DNA from: Lactobacillus sp.
GTDB taxonomy: Bacteria > Bacillota > Bacilli > Lactobacillales > Lactobacillaceae
Reading direction: 5' to 3'
Assembly (NCBI GenBank): GCA_022484695.1
Contig: JAKVKU010000013.1
Location: 1-64,000 of the forward strand
DNA: 64,000 nt
The translations under genes were made by a program, and so were the position numbers. The notes under the pieces are model-generated. The model was not told where the DNA came from, made no database searches, and saw only the letters and a list, made by a program, of their open reading frames with translations. Below, piece by piece: positions 56,100 through 64,000 of the stretch. Position 1 is the first letter of the stretch. Each line of letters opens with the position of its first letter.

Positions 56100-56750
56100 T
56101 TAGTAAACGGGCCGGTCTTGCCCCTGGGTATCAGGATCAGCAATCCCAATACTATCGTTGGCAGCAAAATTGGGCTCGGCCACGATCCGCAAAACAACAT
56201 CTGCAATACTTTGCCGGGAGCCAGATACCCCAATATAGGTTTCATGGCGGTGGGTAATGGCATACTTAACGCCAGGGCGGTCATTCAACCAAGGTAGGCG
56301 TAAAGTGGTGTAGGTGATGCCAGAATCAGCTAACAGCTTATCGGCAGCAATTGCAGCTGGTAAGCCACTGTCAACCATTTGGTGATTCCAACGGCCAAAT
56401 TCACCTGGCACTTCATCGTATAGCCCCAGTAAACTGGTGGCAATGATCCGTTTGGTGCCGGCTGCTTTAGCGGCAGCAATGACATGCTTAGTGGCGGTAT
56501 TGTTGGGATCATGGTCAACGACCGCGGTGAACACCATATCCTGACCAGCCATGGCTTGTTTTACTTCAGCAGCATTATCCAGGTCAACGGCCACTAATTT
56601 CACCCGGGGATTGGTGGCAAGTTCTTGCAAACGATTCGGGTTGCGCAAGCCCAGCGTTAAGTTTACATCCGCAAATTGAGCTTCATTTAAAATCCGAGAT
56701 TCAACGATTCGGGCAATCTGCCCATTGGCGGCTAATATTAATAAGTTCAT
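56100..56750 (-). CDS. NAD(P)H-binding oxidoreductase (NmrA/YwnB-like)
   Basis: A 216-residue atypical short-chain dehydrogenase with one Rossmann domain. The glycine motif region is ILAANGQIAR, followed by LGLRNPNRL, DNAAEVKQAMAGQDMVFTAV and RIIATSLLGLY. It resembles NAD(P)-binding proteins of the NmrA/SDR_a5 type that bind or oxidise small molecules; the substrate is unknown. The ATG at 56750 has GGAGG upstream; the long upstream extension runs through the promoter and is rejected. Confidence 0.87.
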   Translation of the reverse strand: MNLLILAANGQIARIVESRILNEAQFADVNLTLGLRNPNRLQELATNPRVKLVAVDLDNAAEVKQAMAGQDMVFTAVVDHDPNNTATKHVIAAAKAAGTKRIIATSLLGLYDEVPGEFGRWNHQMVDSGLPAAIAADKLLADSGITYTTLRLPWLNDRPGVKYAITHRHETYIGVSGSRQSIADVVLRIVAEPNFAANDSIGIADPDTQGQDRPVY

Positions 56751-56820
56751 CGTAATTCCTCCATTTAATGGTTCAATTTGAATGCTGCAATCATTCATTT
56801 CGGTCTTACAGCATAGATTG

Positions 56821-56851
56821 ACTATAAACCTTCGTCCGAACTCCAAGGCAA
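56821..56851 (-). promoter_or_regulatory. MerR-type promoter for the NAD(P)H-binding protein gene
   Basis: TTGCCT (56846-56851), a 19-bp spacer and TATAGT (56821-56826) on the minus strand. The spacer is nearly identical to that of the flavodoxin promoter at 50231, differing at one base. Confidence 0.82.
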
Positions 56852-56903
56852 GCTCTTTTTTGAAATTAATTATGGATTTGGCCAACTTTTTATATGGCTA
56901 GAC

Positions 56904-56934
56904 AAAAAAACACCTCTCCCACAGGAGAAGTGCT
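56904..56934 (-). terminator. Terminator after rpsI
   Basis: CACTTCTCC pairs with GGAGAGGTG around a short loop, followed by seven T residues on the minus strand. Confidence 0.85.
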
Positions 56935-56956
56935 TTGAATGATAATATATAAAATA

Positions 56957-57349
56957 TTAACGTTTTGAGAATTGTGAAGCTTTACGGGCTTTCTTCAAAC
57001 CAGGTTTCTTACGTTCCTTCATACGAGGGTCACGGGTTAACATGCCTGCACGTTTTAAAGGTCCACGGAAATCAGGATCGACGTCTAATAAAGCACGGGA
57101 GATACCATGTCTGATAGCACCGGCTTGACCAGAGAAGCCACCACCGTTAACATTTACCAAAATGTCATAGCTACCTGCTGTTTCGGTAATGTCTAAGGGT
57201 TGTTTCATATCATTGATTAAATTTTCAAATGGGATGTAATCCACAACGTCGCGGTTGTTGATGGTGATTTTACCAGAACCGGGTACGAGGCGAACGCGGG
57301 CTACTGAGTCTTTACGACGACCAGTGCCAGAATAAGATACTTGAGCCAC
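56957..57349 (-). CDS. rpsI: 30S ribosomal protein S9
   Basis: Small-subunit protein of 130 residues whose basic C-terminal tail reaches the P-site tRNA. The pattern [37 protein letters not shown] and a [17 protein letters not shown] end is canonical, including the terminal SKR. The GTG start (57349) has GGAGG upstream. It follows rplM by 16 bases in the universal rplM-rpsI pair. Confidence 0.98.
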   Translation of the reverse strand: MAQVSYSGTGRRKDSVARVRLVPGSGKITINNRDVVDYIPFENLINDMKQPLDITETAGSYDILVNVNGGGFSGQAGAIRHGISRALLDVDPDFRGPLKRAGMLTRDPRMKERKKPGLKKARKASQFSKR

Positions 57350-57365
57350 TATAATTCCTCCTTAA

Positions 57366-57809
57366 TTAAATTAACTTTGTTAAGTCTAATGCTTCAGGTT
57401 TTTGAGCTTCATGTTTGTGATCAGCATCTGCATAAACATGTAACTTCAAGAATTGTTGATGACCCAAGCTATTTTTAGGTAACATACCCTTGATTGAATT
57501 TTCAACCAAGCGCACTGGATTGTTAGCTAATAATTCGCCGGCAGACTTAGTTTTCAAACCGCCAGGGTGATTACTATGATGATAGTAGAATTTATGAGTT
57601 GCTTTGCGACCAGTCAACTTTACTTTACCAGCATTGATGATGATGACATTGTCACCTGTGTCAATGTTAGGTGTGAAAGTTGGTTTGTTTTTACCGCGTA
57701 AAATTGATGCAACGACAGCAGATACACGACCTAAGGCGATATCTGTAGCGTCGACAACATACCATTTACGTTCAATTTCAGTTGGTTTAGCCATATAAGT
57801 TGTACGCAC
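57366..57809 (-). CDS. rplM: 50S ribosomal protein L13
   Basis: Large-subunit assembly protein of 147 residues. The sequence [33 protein letters not shown] and GMLPKNSLG is the L13 signature. The GTG at 57809 is chosen because GGAGG lies eight bases upstream and the length then fits the family; the longer open frame runs through the leader hairpin region. Confidence 0.97.
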   Translation of the reverse strand: MRTTYMAKPTEIERKWYVVDATDIALGRVSAVVASILRGKNKPTFTPNIDTGDNVIIINAGKVKLTGRKATHKFYYHHSNHPGGLKTKSAGELLANNPVRLVENSIKGMLPKNSLGHQQFLKLHVYADADHKHEAQKPEALDLTKLI

Positions 57810-57814
57810 GTTGT

Positions 57815-57922
57815 ATTTCCTCCATTTTTCGAGTCGATGTTTGACACCAGTAAGTTTCCGGGGCTTATCGTGGGGCAAACAATACCGTTTACTAGTTTAT
57901 CTAATATCCCCCCCTAAGTCAA
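57815..57922 (-). promoter_or_regulatory. Promoter and probable L13 leader of rplM-rpsI
   Basis: TTGACT (57917-57922), a 17-bp spacer and TAAACT (57894-57899) on the minus strand form a promoter. The leader of about 80 bases can fold with an outer GTTTG/CAAAC stem and an inner AAG-CC/GG-CTT stem. Firmicute rplM genes often carry an autoregulatory L13 leader here; whether this is one needs a covariance-model match. Confidence 0.5.
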
Positions 57923-58680
57923 TGGGAATTTTCAGATTCATAGTAAACTTTTTTTAAGTACAGACCGCTGGCCGGGGCAGTCCCCCTGGCCTGTTGGCGA
58001 TCCTTGACCTCATATAACCGCAAAAAGTCGTGGACATCCCGGCGGCCGTTACCAATTTCTAATAAGGTGGCCACTAATATCCGGACCATATTATACAAAA
58101 AGCCATTGCCATAAAACTCAAATTGAATTTGGTTTTGTTCGGGGACCGTCCAAACCTGGGCATCATAAATCGTGCGAACCTTATTTTTGATCACGCCACC
58201 GGAGGCTGCGAAGCTGGTAAAATCATGGGTCCCCTTCACGTCTTCTAAAGCCAGTTTGATTCTTTCTAAATCCAAAGGATAGGGATAATGGCCGGCATAA
58301 TGGCGGGTAAAGGGATTAGTGTAATAGCCCCGGTCCACTTTATAGAGATAACGCTTGCCCGTGGTGTTGAATTGGGCATGAAAGGTTTCTGGCACGATAG
58401 CGCTGTTTAAAATCTCCGTATCCAGAGGCATTAAAGAATTTAAAGCCTTTAACATATTTTCAGCGGGAATATTGCCCGGGTAATCAAAATGGATCACTTG
58501 GCCCAGGGCATGAACGCCAGCATCGGTCCGGCCGGAGCCGTGTACCGTGACGGCGACCCCTTTGGTCATCTTCAAGAGGGCTTTTTCTAAAACGCCTTGG
58601 ACGGTACGCTGATTAGGCTGGCGCTGAAAACCAGAGAAATCTGTGCCGTCATAGGCCATGGTTAATTTATAACGTGTCAT
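57919..58680 (-). CDS. truA: tRNA pseudouridine(38-40) synthase TruA
   Basis: Makes pseudouridine at positions 38-40 in the anticodon arm of many tRNAs. The 253-residue protein has [20 protein letters not shown], the catalytic Asp in [11 protein letters not shown] and [10 protein letters not shown]. It is placed after ecfT with an 8-base gap, the usual order rplQ-ecfA1-ecfA2-ecfT-truA-rplM. The ATG has AGGAG upstream. Confidence 0.96.
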   Translation of the reverse strand: MTRYKLTMAYDGTDFSGFQRQPNQRTVQGVLEKALLKMTKGVAVTVHGSGRTDAGVHALGQVIHFDYPGNIPAENMLKALNSLMPLDTEILNSAIVPETFHAQFNTTGKRYLYKVDRGYYTNPFTRHYAGHYPYPLDLERIKLALEDVKGTHDFTSFAASGGVIKNKVRTIYDAQVWTVPEQNQIQFEFYGNGFLYNMVRILVATLLEIGNGRRDVHDFLRLYEVKDRQQARGTAPASGLYLKKVYYESENSH

Positions 58681-58688
58681 AAAAACTC

Positions 58689-59483
58689 CTAATTTCTTGC
58701 AAAGATTAAAGCAGCGGTCAAGACGATCATGACAATAATGGCGCCAGTATCGACTCTATGCCACTGCAACACCCGATAACGGGTCCGCTCTGTTTCGCCG
58801 TTATAGCCCCGAGATTCCATGGCAATGGCCAAATCGCCGGCCCGGGAAAAGGTATTGACGAACAAGGGGATCAAAACGGGGACCATGGCTTTGACCCGTT
58901 TCATCAAGCCCCCATCCCCAAAGTCAACGCCCCGTGCCCGTTGCGCATTCATGATGGCCATGGTTTCATCCATTAGAGTTGGGACAAAACGCAGGGCCAA
59001 GGAAATCATCAAGGCCAATTGATCAATGGGTAGGTGTAATTTCTTCAAAGGATTCAACAAGGCTTCGATGCCATCGGCAATCATTAAGGGCGCCGTGGTC
59101 AACGTCAGTAAGGTGGACATCAAAATAATCATCATAAACCGCAAGAACACGTAGACACTGCTGATGATCCCATATTGACTCAAGGCAAAGGGTCCGAATT
59201 GCCAATACACATGCCCGCCGCGGGTCAGGAACAGTTGAAATAAGACCGTAATCAAAATCAAGAAGAACAGCGGTCGCACACCCCTAAAGAAGAACTTTTG
59301 ATCCACACCGGATAAAAAGATCACACCCAAGGTGAAGGCGATCATCAACGCATAGCTGGCCACGTTATTGGCCAAAAAGATAATCGCAATAAAGTAAAAA
59401 CTTATGAGAATCTTACTGCGAGGGTCCATATGATGGATCCACGTGTCCCCAGGGACAAATCTACCTAATATCAGCTTATCCAT
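58689..59483 (-). CDS. ecfT: ECF transporter transmembrane component EcfT
   Basis: Scaffold subunit linking the two ATPases with interchangeable vitamin-binding S components. The 264-residue protein has about six hydrophobic helices and the two cytoplasmic coupling motifs with Ala-Arg-Gly: [10 protein letters not shown] and AMESRGYNG. It starts directly after the ecfA2 stop. It probably serves FolT at 22455 and other S components elsewhere. Confidence 0.95.
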   Translation of the reverse strand: MDKLILGRFVPGDTWIHHMDPRSKILISFYFIAIIFLANNVASYALMIAFTLGVIFLSGVDQKFFFRGVRPLFFLILITVLFQLFLTRGGHVYWQFGPFALSQYGIISSVYVFLRFMMIILMSTLLTLTTAPLMIADGIEALLNPLKKLHLPIDQLALMISLALRFVPTLMDETMAIMNAQRARGVDFGDGGLMKRVKAMVPVLIPLFVNTFSRAGDLAIAMESRGYNGETERTRYRVLQWHRVDTGAIIVMIVLTAALIFARN

Positions 59484-59484
59484 T

Positions 59485-60348
59485 TCACTGCTCCGTCTCT
59501 GTCAACTGTTTTGTAATGAGGTCAACTAATTCCGATTCCTTTAAGGGTAAGGTGGGCACCTTAAAACCCTGTTGGCGCATTTGCAACGCAAACTGGGTGG
59601 CTTTAGGTAACCCCAAGCCATGATCCAACATAAATTGATAATCGTTAAAAATTTCTTGGGGCGTACCCGACTTGATCAACTGCCCCTGTTCTAGAATAAA
59701 GACGTGCTCGGCAAAATCAGCCACGTCATCCATTTGGTGGGTCACCAAAATAATCGATAGCCCCCGCTTTTCGTGTAATTCTAAAAACAGATCCATCATC
59801 GCTTGGCGGCTCTTGGGATCTAAGCCGGCTGTGGGCTCGTCTAACACCAAGATGTCTGGCTTTAAGGCCAGTACCCCGGCAATCGCTACCCGGCGCATCT
59901 GGCCCCCAGAAAGGTCAAAGGGTGATACGTCAAAGTACTTCTCATCTAAGCCCACGGTGGTCAACATTTCCCGGGCGATTTCCAAAGCTTCAGCCTGGCT
60001 GGCGCCAAAGTTCATGGGACCAAAGGCAATATCTTTGCCCACGGTTTCTTCAAACAATTGATGTTCAGCAAATTGAAAGACAATGCCGACTTTTTTGCGT
60101 AGGGATTTTAAGTTTTTATTATTTGTCTCGGCGGTAATCACCCGCGAATCGATCTGAACTTCGCCGGAACTGGGTTTTAAAAGCGCATTCAAGTGTTGTA
60201 ACAACGTTGATTTCCCACTACCCGTATGGCCAATAATGGCTGTATAACTGTTATCCGGGATGGTCAGCGAGATATCTTTCAACCCCGCCGTGGCCATGGG
60301 TGTCCCCATATTATAGAAATAATCTACATTTTTAAATGTAATTGCCAT
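59485..60348 (-). CDS. ecfA2: ECF transporter ATPase EcfA2
   Basis: Second ATPase of the energy-coupling factor. The 287-residue protein has Walker [10 protein letters not shown], signature [14 protein letters not shown], Walker [14 protein letters not shown] and the H-loop VTHQMDDV. The start overlaps ecfA1 by 25 bases. Assignment as A2 follows from its place second in the operon and the N-terminal [16 protein letters not shown] pattern typical of EcfA2. Confidence 0.95.
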   Translation of the reverse strand: MAITFKNVDYFYNMGTPMATAGLKDISLTIPDNSYTAIIGHTGSGKSTLLQHLNALLKPSSGEVQIDSRVITAETNNKNLKSLRKKVGIVFQFAEHQLFEETVGKDIAFGPMNFGASQAEALEIAREMLTTVGLDEKYFDVSPFDLSGGQMRRVAIAGVLALKPDILVLDEPTAGLDPKSRQAMMDLFLELHEKRGLSIILVTHQMDDVADFAEHVFILEQGQLIKSGTPQEIFNDYQFMLDHGLGLPKATQFALQMRQQGFKVPTLPLKESELVDLITKQLTETEQ

Positions 60349-61157
60349 AACGCAGAAATCAACTCCTCTTCACTCAAATACGTCTCCGGCAACGTGATGC
60401 CCGAGTCTTTTAAATCCTCTGATAATTGGGGTACAAAGGGCAGGGTCAACCCCGCCCGCTGAATCAAGGCCACCTGGGAAAATATCTCCTTAGGTGTACC
60501 GGTGGCTTGAAGCCGACCCCCATCTAGCACCAATATTTGGTCGGCTAGGGCCGCTTCTTCCAAATCATGGGTCACTGACAGCACTGTGACGTGCAAGCGG
60601 TCTTGAAGCTCCTGGACGATGTTTAACACATCACTGCGGCCTTTAGGATCGAGCATGCTGGTGGCTTCATCTAAAATAATGATGGCCGGTTGCATGGCAA
60701 TAATGCCTGCCAAGGCTACCCGTTGTTTTTGGCCCCCGGACAGATGGGCGGGCTCTCTAGTGGCAAAGTCGGCCATGCCCACATCACTTAAGGCCTTTTT
60801 CACCCGCCGGTGCATCTCATCATGGGGGATCTGGCGATTCTCCAGTCCAAAGGCCACATCATCTTCCACTGTGGCCCCGACGAATTGATTATCCGGATTT
60901 TGAAAAACGATCCCGATTTGTTTGCGAATATCCCAAACGGAATCTTCGGTCAAAGTTGTGCCATTGATCACAACTTCCCCACTAGTTGGGGCTAGTAACC
61001 CGTTTAAATTTTTTGTTAAAGTACTCTTACCACTACCGTTATGACCCACAATGGCGATCCATTGTCCGGCGTCCACGCTAAAAGTGACGTCTTGTAAAAC
61101 AAGCTCAGTTTCAGCGCTGTAACGATAGCTTAACTGCTTGACTTCTATGCTCTTCAT
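60324..61157 (-). CDS. ecfA1: ECF transporter ATPase EcfA1
   Basis: First ATPase of the energy-coupling factor. The 277-residue protein has Walker [10 protein letters not shown], signature [14 protein letters not shown], Walker [14 protein letters not shown] and VTHDLEEA. The glutamate and serine of DEATSML are typical of EcfA1. It is the first gene in the ecfA1-ecfA2-ecfT-truA unit, about 230 bases after rplQ. Confidence 0.95.
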   Translation of the reverse strand: MKSIEVKQLSYRYSAETELVLQDVTFSVDAGQWIAIVGHNGSGKSTLTKNLNGLLAPTSGEVVINGTTLTEDSVWDIRKQIGIVFQNPDNQFVGATVEDDVAFGLENRQIPHDEMHRRVKKALSDVGMADFATREPAHLSGGQKQRVALAGIIAMQPAIIILDEATSMLDPKGRSDVLNIVQELQDRLHVTVLSVTHDLEEAALADQILVLDGGRLQATGTPKEIFSQVALIQRAGLTLPFVPQLSEDLKDSGITLPETYLSEEELISALWQLHLKM

Positions 61158-61256
61158 GACATTATCCTCAAAAATGAATTTAGCTTCATCATATCATAAA
61201 AACGTCGGCTTCTAAAAAGGGATAGCGCAAAAAAATGAATTCTTTAAAAAAGTGCA

Positions 61257-61298
61257 CAAAAAAATCATTCGCAGATGAAACATCTCTAAAGAAATGCG
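61257..61298 (-). terminator. Hairpin terminator after rplQ
   Basis: On the minus strand CGCA and GATG pair with CATC and TGCG, followed by GAATGATTTTTTT. The 228-bp gap also holds a perfect 20-bp AT palindrome at 61359-61378, just after the rplQ stop. The ecf operon promoter must lie between this terminator and 61157, but I see no clear one. Confidence 0.5.
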
Positions 61299-61385
61299 TT
61301 CGAACTAGACTTGGGATGACCCATCATCGTAGCGTCCTATCACCGTATGGAATGATCAATTTTAATTTAAATTAAAATGCGAATG

Positions 61386-61766
61386 TTATACAAACTCGAT
61401 AATTGCCATTGGAGCGCCATCACCGCGTCTTGGTTGTGTTTTCATGATGCGTGTGTAACCGCCTTGACGGTCTGTGTATCTTGGTGCAATATCGCTAAAT
61501 AACTTTTGCAAAGCAGATTGAACAACCACGTTGTCTTCTTCTTCACGGATATCAGCGATTTCATCGCGGACATAAGAAGCAGCTTGACGACGTGCATGCA
61601 AATCACCGCGTTTGCCTAAAGTGATCATCTTTTCGACAGACTTACGAATTTCCTTTGCACGTGTTTCAGTTGTTACAATACGTTCATTGATAATTAAATC
61701 AGTAGTTAAATCGCGTAGCATCGCTTTTCGTGGTGCAGAAGCACGGCCTAATTTACGATAACCCAT
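61386..61766 (-). CDS. rplQ: 50S ribosomal protein L17
   Basis: Large-subunit protein of 126 residues. [20 protein letters not shown] matches the L17 start (MxYRKLGR-x-SxxRxAMLR), and the C-terminal [22 protein letters not shown] is canonical. It follows rpoA by 21 bases, ending the alpha operon. Confidence 0.98.
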   Translation of the reverse strand: MGYRKLGRASAPRKAMLRDLTTDLIINERIVTTETRAKEIRKSVEKMITLGKRGDLHARRQAASYVRDEIADIREEEDNVVVQSALQKLFSDIAPRYTDRQGGYTRIMKTQPRRGDGAPMAIIEFV

Positions 61767-61787
61767 TATTTAACCCTCCTTTTACAT

Positions 61788-62726
61788 TTAATCTTCTTGT
61801 TTGAGTGATAAACCTAAATCATTAAGTTTATTTTTAACTTCTTCTAAGGATTTACGGCCTAGATTACGAACCTTCATCATGTCAGCTTCGGTCTTGTTAG
61901 TCAATTCCTGCACTGTATTGATGCCGGCGCGCTTCAAGCAATTGTACGAACGGACAGACAAGTCCAATTCTTCAATTGTCATTTCAAGCATCTTTTCCTT
62001 ATGGGTTTCTTCTTTTTCAACCATAACTTCGGTATTCTTAGCTTCATCAGTTAAGTTTACGAAGATGCTTAAATGATCCGTTAAAATCTTAGCAGCCAAA
62101 CTAATTGCTTCACGGGGATTAATGGAACCATTGGTCCAAACGTCAAGCGTCAGTTTGTCAAAATCATTGCGTTTTCCGACACGAGTACTTTCAACTTGAT
62201 AATTCACGCGATCGATTGGGGTAAAAATAGAATCAATTGGTAAAACACCAATAGGGGTATCTTCAGTCTTATTTTGATCGGCTGGCACATACCCACGACC
62301 TTGTTTAACCATCATACGAACGTGAAAATGGCCACCTTCAGCTACAGTACAAATATATTGTTCAGGATTCAACACTTCAATATCGCTATCGGTAATGATA
62401 TCACCCGCAGTAACTTTAGCTGGACCTTCAACGTCAATTTCAACCGTTCTTGCTTCCTCGCTATGAGATTTCAAAGCGAGTTTTTTAATATTCAAGATGA
62501 TCTGTGTGACATCTTCAAGAACGCCATCGATAGTCGAAAATTCGTGAAGTACACCGTCAATTTGGATGCTAGAAACTGCTGCACCAGATAATGAAGACAG
62601 TAAAATCCGTCTTAATGAATTACCCAAAGTAGTCCCATATCCGCGTTCAAGAGGTTCAATTACGAACTTCCCATAATTTGTACTTTCATCAACTTTAGCA
62701 ATCGTTGGCTTTTCAAATTCGATCAT
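61788..62726 (-). CDS. rpoA: DNA-directed RNA polymerase subunit alpha
   Basis: Alpha subunit of 312 residues, the scaffold for polymerase assembly and contact point for activators. The N-terminal domain (1-230) begins MIEFEKPTI with [20 protein letters not shown] in two parts. The C-terminal domain (about 245-312) has [20 protein letters not shown] and [14 protein letters not shown]. The ATG at 62726 has AAAGGGG upstream; a start seven codons earlier is rejected. Confidence 0.98.
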   Translation of the reverse strand: MIEFEKPTIAKVDESTNYGKFVIEPLERGYGTTLGNSLRRILLSSLSGAAVSSIQIDGVLHEFSTIDGVLEDVTQIILNIKKLALKSHSEEARTVEIDVEGPAKVTAGDIITDSDIEVLNPEQYICTVAEGGHFHVRMMVKQGRGYVPADQNKTEDTPIGVLPIDSIFTPIDRVNYQVESTRVGKRNDFDKLTLDVWTNGSINPREAISLAAKILTDHLSIFVNLTDEAKNTEVMVEKEETHKEKMLEMTIEELDLSVRSYNCLKRAGINTVQELTNKTEADMMKVRNLGRKSLEEVKNKLNDLGLSLKQED

Positions 62727-62810
62727 TCTTGTCAGTACCCCTTTCAAAATGAGCAGTGCTTATCAGATATACGTTTAGAAATAATATTGACAATCTATAA
62801 CCGCACCCAA

Positions 62811-63200
62811 CTAAACACGACGACGTTTTGGTGGACGAGAACCATTATGGGGTACAGGTGTCACGTCACGAATGGCCGTTACTTCCAAACCAGTAGCTTG
62901 AAGTGAACGAATTGCAGCTTCACGACCTGAGCCAGGTCCTTTGACAGCAACTTCTACAGCCTTCATGCCATGTTCCATAGATTCCTTAGCAGCAGATTCA
63001 GCAGCCATTTGCGCAGCAAATGGTGTTGACTTACGGCTACCTTTGAAGCCTAAAGCACCAGCTGAAGACCAAGCAATTGCATTGCCTTGGGGATCAGTGA
63101 TCATAACCAAAGTATTATTAAATGTTGAGTGAATGTGCGCAACGCCAGATTCGATATTTTTACGAACACGGCGCTTACGTGTTGTTTTCTTCGTTGCCAT
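62811..63200 (-). CDS. rpsK: 30S ribosomal protein S11
   Basis: Small-subunit protein of 129 residues. [31 protein letters not shown] and [17 protein letters not shown] are canonical, including the basic end. It sits between rpsM and rpoA in the standard alpha operon. Confidence 0.98.
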   Translation of the reverse strand: MATKKTTRKRRVRKNIESGVAHIHSTFNNTLVMITDPQGNAIAWSSAGALGFKGSRKSTPFAAQMAAESAAKESMEHGMKAVEVAVKGPGSGREAAIRSLQATGLEVTAIRDVTPVPHNGSRPPKRRRV

Positions 63201-63220
63201 TAGTTAACCTCCCTTTTCAG

Positions 63221-63586
63221 TTATTTCTTCTTGCCGGCGATGGAGACCTTAGGGCCTTTACGAGTCCGGGCATTGTTCTTAGTGTTTTGGCCACGGACAG
63301 GTAAACCCCGACGATGACGCATCCCACGATAAGAACCAATTTCTTGTAGACGTTTGATATCCATGTTAACAGAACGACGTAAGTCACCTTCAACACGGTA
63401 GTTGTCGACAACGGCACGAATCTTATCTTCTTGATCAGGTGTTAACGCACTTGTACGAACGTCTTCAGATACACCAGCAGAAGCTAAGATTTTTTGAGCA
63501 GTCGTGTTACCAATACCAAAAATATAAGTTAAAGCAATGACGATACGCTTATCTTTAGGTAAATCAATACCAGCGATACGAGCCAT
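63221..63586 (-). CDS. rpsM: 30S ribosomal protein S13
   Basis: Small-subunit protein of 121 residues that contacts the P-site tRNA and L5. [14 protein letters not shown], the [14 protein letters not shown] helix-hairpin-helix and [17 protein letters not shown] are canonical. Confidence 0.98.
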   Translation of the reverse strand: MARIAGIDLPKDKRIVIALTYIFGIGNTTAQKILASAGVSEDVRTSALTPDQEDKIRAVVDNYRVEGDLRRSVNMDIKRLQEIGSYRGMRHRRGLPVRGQNTKNNARTRKGPKVSIAGKKK

Positions 63587-63611
63587 ATTGGCACCTCCTA
63601 TTTATTTAATA

Positions 63612-63728
63612 TTAACCTTGGCGTTGTTTGTGTTTTGGATTTGCAGAGCAAATTACCATGACACGGCCTTTTCTTTTAATTACTTTACAATGTTCGCACA
63701 TTGGTTTTACTGATGGTCTTACCTTCAT
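63612..63728 (-). CDS. rpmJ: 50S ribosomal protein L36
   Basis: A 38-residue zinc-ribbon protein of the large subunit: [19 protein letters not shown], then [17 protein letters not shown]. The zinc ligands are CEHC, the later Cys and the His in PKHKQ, so this is the C+ form. It is too short for usual gene finding but has a GGAGG-type site (AAAGGAGG) upstream and its place between infA and rpsM is universal. Confidence 0.97.
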   Translation of the reverse strand: MKVRPSVKPMCEHCKVIKRKGRVMVICSANPKHKQRQG

Positions 63729-63779
63729 AATACGACATCCTCCTTTATAAAGATGTACATCTAGATCGACTGCTTACGA

Positions 63780-63998
63780 CTATTTGAAACGGTAAGTGAT
63801 TCTACCTTTAGTCAAGTCATAAGGTGACAGTTCAACTGTGACACGATCCCCAGGTAAAATACGAATGTAATGCATCCGAATTTTACCAGAGACGTGTGCT
63901 AAAATAGTTGCGCCATTTTCTAATTCTACTTTAAACATTGCATTGGGCAAAGTATCAATAACTTTACCTTCAACTTCAATAACATCGTCCTTAGCCAA
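63780..63998 (-). CDS. infA: Translation initiation factor IF-1
   Basis: A 72-residue OB-fold factor that binds the ribosomal A site during initiation. [45 protein letters not shown] and the GRITYRFK end are canonical. The whole gene is inside the window; its start lies two bases from the right edge, so its ribosome binding site is not seen. Confidence 0.97.
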   Translation of the reverse strand: MAKDDVIEVEGKVIDTLPNAMFKVELENGATILAHVSGKIRMHYIRILPGDRVTVELSPYDLTKGRITYRFK

Positions 63999-64000
63999 GT

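Overview
The window is an ordinary chromosomal segment of a low-to-mid GC Gram-positive bacterium of the Lactobacillaceae. The evidence is the gene order (nusG-secE-rpmG-sigma factor-rae1-rlmB-mrnC-cysS-gltX-yacL-radA at the left, infA-rpmJ-rpsM-rpsK-rpoA-rplQ-ecfA1A2T-truA-rplM-rpsI at the right), lactobacillar metabolic genes (pyruvate oxidase, malic-enzyme mae cluster, maltodextrin enzymes, PepC), strong AGGAGG-type ribosome binding sites and frequent TTG/GTG starts. No rRNA, tRNA, CRISPR array or insertion sequence was recognised. I cannot name the species.

Layout. 1-9540 (minus strand): information-processing genes, opening with a nusG cut by the window edge. 9707-11083 (plus): a YjdI/YjdJ-like Fe-S protein plus acetyltransferase pair, then rpiA. 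11190-16937 (minus): a GH65 protein, a GH13 neopullulanase and ATP-dependent PEP carboxykinase. 17138-27304: pepC and kup (plus), a phosphoglycerate mutase (minus), thrB (plus), folT, an EamA exporter and an AEC carrier (minus), and pyruvate oxidase (plus). 27409-34930 (minus): asd, a DHA2 exporter, small proteins, an HxlR regulator and an ABC exporter/two-component operon. 35135-40036: the mae cluster, with maePE divergent from maeKR. 40132-46979 (plus): an OmpR-type two-component system followed by DedA, PAP2, GT-C and GT2 membrane genes. 47036-56750: an accessory block rich in oxidoreductases. 56957-63998 (minus): ribosomal protein, rpoA and ECF genes.

How genes work together. EcfA1-EcfA2-EcfT at the right end is the shared energy module for S components such as the solitary FolT at 22455. 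MaeP imports malate, MaeE decarboxylates it, and MaeKR should control both; the ATP-binding domain of MaeK looks degenerate. The DedA-PAP2-GT-C-GT2 series reads as an undecaprenyl-phosphate-linked envelope glycosylation and lipid-carrier recycling module.

The most distinctive find is in the oxidoreductase block. Four minus-strand promoters (near 50231, 52855, 56041 and 56821) share a TTGCCT -35 box, an exactly 19-bp spacer containing a CCTT...AAGG dyad, and a -10 box. This is the hallmark of MerR-family activation. The only MerR gene in the window lies in one of the four operons and has valine where AdhR/NmlR-type aldehyde sensors have Cys52. I infer a local MerR regulon covering a flavodoxin, an alcohol dehydrogenase remnant, an aldo/keto reductase, an SDR, an NAD(P)-binding protein, an O-acetyltransferase and a secreted hydrolase. 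Other points are a GH65 protein with Gln at the catalytic Glu position and an operator-like dyad cluster upstream of the ABC/two-component operon.
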